Source: Candidatus Desulfosporosinus nitrosoreducens
GTDB taxonomy: Bacteria > Bacillota > Desulfitobacteriia > Desulfitobacteriales > Desulfitobacteriaceae
NCBI RefSeq assembly: GCF_030954495.1
Contig: NZ_JAVHUW010000084.1
Span: 62,001 to 126,000, forward strand
DNA: 64,000 nt
Direction: 5' to 3'
Part shown: piece after piece, positions 61,982-64,000 of the stretch
How the letters are laid out: each line of letters begins with the position of its first letter
Position numbering within the stretch: position 1 is the stretch's first letter
Notes under the pieces: model-generated
What the model was told of the DNA's origin: nothing
The model's input: only the letters and a program-made list of their open reading frames with translations
Databases searched by the model: none
Program-made: the position numbers and the translations under genes

Positions 61982-62017
61982 GCGCAAAAGCGACGTTGGC
62001 TGACGTCGCTTTTGCGC
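61982..62017. repeat. perfect 15-bp inverted repeat
   Basis: GCGCAAAAGCGACGT and its exact complement with a 6-nt loop. No long T-run on either side, so it may be a weak terminator or a stable RNA hairpin. It lies behind the start of the minus-strand DUF6385-like gene. 62018-62427 is AT-rich with no gene seen. Confidence 0.6.
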
Positions 62018-62427
62018 AAAAATGACTCTTATAATAGAGAATTTAATTGAGTTAAGTTTAGAGAATAAGTAAGTGAATAAATTATATAAGCAAGCCAAAC
62101 ATTGAACTATATTTAATCCCTAAGGTAATATTGACTTTCTTCATCAATAAGACACCTTGGAAATAGCATATGGATTTATGCTTAATATTCATTTATAATC
62201 TAACCAGCGCCTAAAAACGTATGTTTTGAAATTTATGCCAGACGATTCTCTTAAATTAAACCCCATTTATTCACTTGATGGCTCAAGGTCTGTAAACTTC
62301 TTAATGGTTATAAATAGAGCATAAAAATTAAATCATTTAGGTAAAACGATGGGGATTAAGCAGGCGAGCTATACCAAGTTCTGTTGAGTCGTAAAATGTC
62401 GAATGTGCGCGGAATATTTTGCTTGAT

Positions 62428-62448
62428 TTATAATTAAAATAATTATAA
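62428..62448. promoter_or_regulatory. PerR-box-like operator of the oxidative-stress operon
   Basis: TTATAATTA and its exact inverse TAATTATAA are separated by AAA. This resembles the PerR box (TTATAATNATTATAA) with a wider centre and lies 82 bp before the rubredoxin start. It is a sensible site for peroxide-responsive control of the three genes. Confidence 0.5.
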
Positions 62449-62529
62449 AATATAAACAAGTTAAGCGATCTCAAAGTATTTTCTGATCAATAATTTAGAA
62501 AGTACTTATAAATTTAAGGAGGAATACGA

Positions 62530-62694
62530 ATGAAGAAATATCAATGTTCCGTATGTGGATATGTTTACGATCCGGCTCTGGGAGATCCCGATTCGGGGAT
62601 TGCTCCGGGGACTCCGTTTGAAGATATCCCGGAAGATTGGGTTTGCCCCATATGCGGTGCTGCTAAAGATCAATTTGAACCCTTTGAGGGCTAG
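62530..62694 (+). CDS. rubredoxin
   Basis: A 54-residue electron carrier with one iron bound by four Cys: C6 and C9 in CSVCGYVYDP, C39 and C42 in DWVCPICGAAKDQFEP. The pattern and length are textbook rubredoxin. AAGGAGG lies eight bases before the ATG. It passes electrons to desulfoferrodoxin and rubrerythrin, whose genes follow within 35 bp each, so the three form an operon for removal of superoxide and peroxide in an anaerobe. Confidence 0.96.
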   Translation: MKKYQCSVCGYVYDPALGDPDSGIAPGTPFEDIPEDWVCPICGAAKDQFEPFEG

Positions 62695-62724
62695 TCTGAG
62701 AAGGATAATTATGGAGGGATTGAA

Positions 62725-63108
62725 ATGACGAAATTACGCGAGATGTATAAATGCAGTGTCTGTGGCAATGTGATTGAGGTTGTGCATCAAGGGGCTTCGG
62801 CCTTGGTCTGCTGCAATACGCCGATGGAGAAGCTTGAAGCTAAGGCAGAGGATACAGGTAGAGAAAAACACGTTCCGGTTCTTGAAGCTTCAGGAGACGG
62901 AATCTTGGTTAAAGTGGGCAGCGTGGAACACCCGATGGAAGAGAAGCATTCCATACGCTTCATTGAAGTCCTGACGAAAGATCAGGTCATTCGAGCGGAA
63001 TTAGTACCCGGACAAAAACCCGCTGCGGAATTTTCAGTCAAGCCGGAGGAAGTTTTAGAGGTCAGAGAGTACTGTAACTTACACGGTCTGTGGAAAATTA
63101 ATAAGTGA
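62725..63108 (+). CDS. dfx: desulfoferrodoxin (superoxide reductase), two-iron class
   Basis: A 127-residue enzyme that reduces superoxide to hydrogen peroxide without making oxygen. The N-terminal desulforedoxin module has C10, C13, C29 and C30 for the first iron. The catalytic centre has H49 (EKHVP), H69 and H75 (EHPMEEKH), C117 and H120 (YCNLHGLW), with E47-K48 beside it. Both iron sites are complete. Second gene of the operon, 30 bp after rubredoxin; ATGGAGGG lies before the ATG. Confidence 0.96.
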   Translation: MTKLREMYKCSVCGNVIEVVHQGASALVCCNTPMEKLEAKAEDTGREKHVPVLEASGDGILVKVGSVEHPMEEKHSIRFIEVLTKDQVIRAELVPGQKPAAEFSVKPEEVLEVREYCNLHGLWKINK

Positions 63109-63127
63109 TGAGGAGGATTACTATATA

Positions 63128-63664
63128 ATGAAAGATTTAAAAGGAAGCAAAACTGAAAAGAATTTAATGGAGGCTTTTGCCGGAGAATCTCAAGCCCGTA
63201 ATAAATATACTTATTTTTCTTCTGTTGCCAAAAAGGAAGGATATGAGCAAATTGCGGCTCTTTTCCTGGAAACGTCGGAGAATGAGAAAGAGCACGCTAA
63301 AATTTGGTTTAAAAAACTCAGCGGTATTTCCAATACTATGGATAATCTCAAAGCGGCTGCTGCGGGAGAGAATGGCGAGTGGACCGATATGTATCCGAGA
63401 ATGGCCGCTGAAGCGCACGAGGAAGGATTCGAAGATATCGCCTTTTTATTTGAAGGTGTGGCAAGAATAGAGAAAGAGCATGAAGAACGTTATAAGAAAC
63501 TTCTGGAGAATCTGGAGCAGGGCAAAGTATTTGAAAAGGACGGCAAGTTTTATTGGAAGTGCAGGAACTGTGGTCATATTCATGAAGGAACTGAGGCTCC
63601 GGAAGTGTGTCCGGTTTGTGCCCATGAAAAAGCCTATTTTGAAGTTCTGGCAAAAAATTACTAG
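63128..63664 (+). CDS. rbr: rubrerythrin
   Basis: A 178-residue peroxidase that reduces hydrogen peroxide to water. The four-helix di-iron domain carries Glu ligands in MEAFAGESQARNKYTYF, ENEKEHAKIW, AAEAHEEGF and RIEKEHEERY. The C-terminal rubredoxin-like module has CRNCGHIH and CPVCAH. AGGAGG precedes the ATG, 19 bp after the desulfoferrodoxin stop. It completes the path superoxide to peroxide to water with electrons from rubredoxin. Confidence 0.96.
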   Translation: MKDLKGSKTEKNLMEAFAGESQARNKYTYFSSVAKKEGYEQIAALFLETSENEKEHAKIWFKKLSGISNTMDNLKAAAAGENGEWTDMYPRMAAEAHEEGFEDIAFLFEGVARIEKEHEERYKKLLENLEQGKVFEKDGKFYWKCRNCGHIHEGTEAPEVCPVCAHEKAYFEVLAKNY

Positions 63665-63757
63665 AATAGATTTTCAGGCCCCTAAAACGGCATTGTAAAA
63701 ATAAGAATGAGCTATGCGAACAATTTTTGTTTAATGGTTTAACGGTGGAAATCTTGT

Positions 63758-63799
63758 GAGGGAGTATCTAATTACTAAAAAGTAATTAGATACTCCCTC
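63758..63799. repeat. perfect 19-bp inverted repeat after the rubrerythrin gene
   Basis: GAGGGAGTATCTAATTACT and its exact complement flank a 4-nt AAAA loop, 93 bp after the rubrerythrin stop. A stem this long and perfect without a T-run is unusual; it may terminate the operon or mark a small mobile repeat. Confidence 0.65.
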
Positions 63800-64000
63800 T
63801 CTGCTGCTCAGACCTTAATAAGCTAATTCTTTTAGTTAGTCATCCTCGGTATAATACTCCAATAATTGGTGTTTAAGGCGGCTTATCGACAAAATTTTAA
63901 GTATTTAAATAATTATGATTATAATACGGGTAATTCTCTAAATTATCTAGACAGATTAAATTCTTTATGTTAGCATAAGTGTATAAGTTAATAAACGTGA
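63800..64000. other. end of window, no gene seen
   Basis: AT-rich sequence after the long hairpin. I see no start codon with a ribosome binding site leading to a convincing frame before the window ends. Confidence 0.4.

Noticed and set aside
1..64000. tRNA, rRNA, complete insertion sequence or prophage
   Set aside because: I saw no tRNA-like cloverleaf, rRNA segment, transposase or phage structural gene on either strand; reading by eye could miss a degenerate one.

Overview
The window looks like a chromosomal segment of a spore-forming, strictly anaerobic Gram-positive bacterium of the Desulfosporosinus/Desulfitobacterium kind (Peptococcaceae, Firmicutes). The evidence is indirect: strong Gram-positive ribosome binding sites with frequent TTG/GTG starts, Spo0E-like and Spo0F-like proteins, a LysM-GH18 spore-cortex-type hydrolase, a VanW protein, a SulP anion permease, and a rubredoxin/desulfoferrodoxin/rubrerythrin set. 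There is no rRNA, tRNA, CRISPR array or complete transposon that I can see, so the genus is an inference.

Layout. (1) 0-11 kb: a truncated VanW gene, then signalling genes: an EAL/CBS/GGDEF protein, two chemoreceptors, a LuxR-type regulator with a degenerate receiver, a 55-residue Spo0E-like protein, and a PAS-PAS-GGDEF-HD-GYP protein. Cyclic-di-GMP turnover and chemotaxis sensing dominate. (2) 11-23 kb: ordinary housekeeping and small proteins (D-serine/D-threonine lyase-like enzyme, class A PBP, LysM-GH18 hydrolase, acyl-CoA thioesterase, a lipoprotein, small membrane proteins, a second Spo0E-like protein, a Spo0F-like receiver). Long intergenic stretches hold hairpins and a recurrent CTATAGAC-containing element. 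(3) 23-36.5 kb: a coherent catabolic and uptake region. A PucR regulator is followed by a class III aminotransferase, an iron alcohol dehydrogenase, two tandem M20 amidohydrolases, a dihydropyrimidinase, a PreA-type dihydropyrimidine dehydrogenase with an extra N-terminal Fe-S domain, and a NitT/TauT-type ABC transporter with an NMT1-like lipoprotein. Together these could import pyrimidines or related compounds and degrade them reductively through N-carbamoyl-beta-alanine and beta-alanine to malonate semialdehyde and 3-hydroxypropionate. (4) 36.5-46 kb: a VOC protein, a Tat-exported propeller protein, a secreted glutamic (G1) peptidase, an M48 membrane peptidase, a SulP permease, a small protein joining a Cys4 motif to an RNA-polymerase alpha-CTD-like domain, and a polysaccharide deacetylase. 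(5) 46-52.7 kb: a structured leader with a terminator, then a glycolipid module (GT-C transferase with glycine-rich loops, DPM1-like GT2, GtrA, GalU, second GT-C protein). (6) 52.7-61.9 kb: the most distinctive locus. Two signal-less surface-type proteins that share a C-terminal domain (one with five 34-residue Thr-rich repeats) flank four tandem glycosyltransferases, three of them GT2 plus a helical repeat tail and one with two transferase domains. I read it as a surface, perhaps spore-surface, protein glycosylation island. (7) 62-64 kb: rubredoxin, desulfoferrodoxin and rubrerythrin behind a PerR-box-like inverted repeat.

All functional statements come from motifs read by eye and from knowledge of the families; no search or folding was run.
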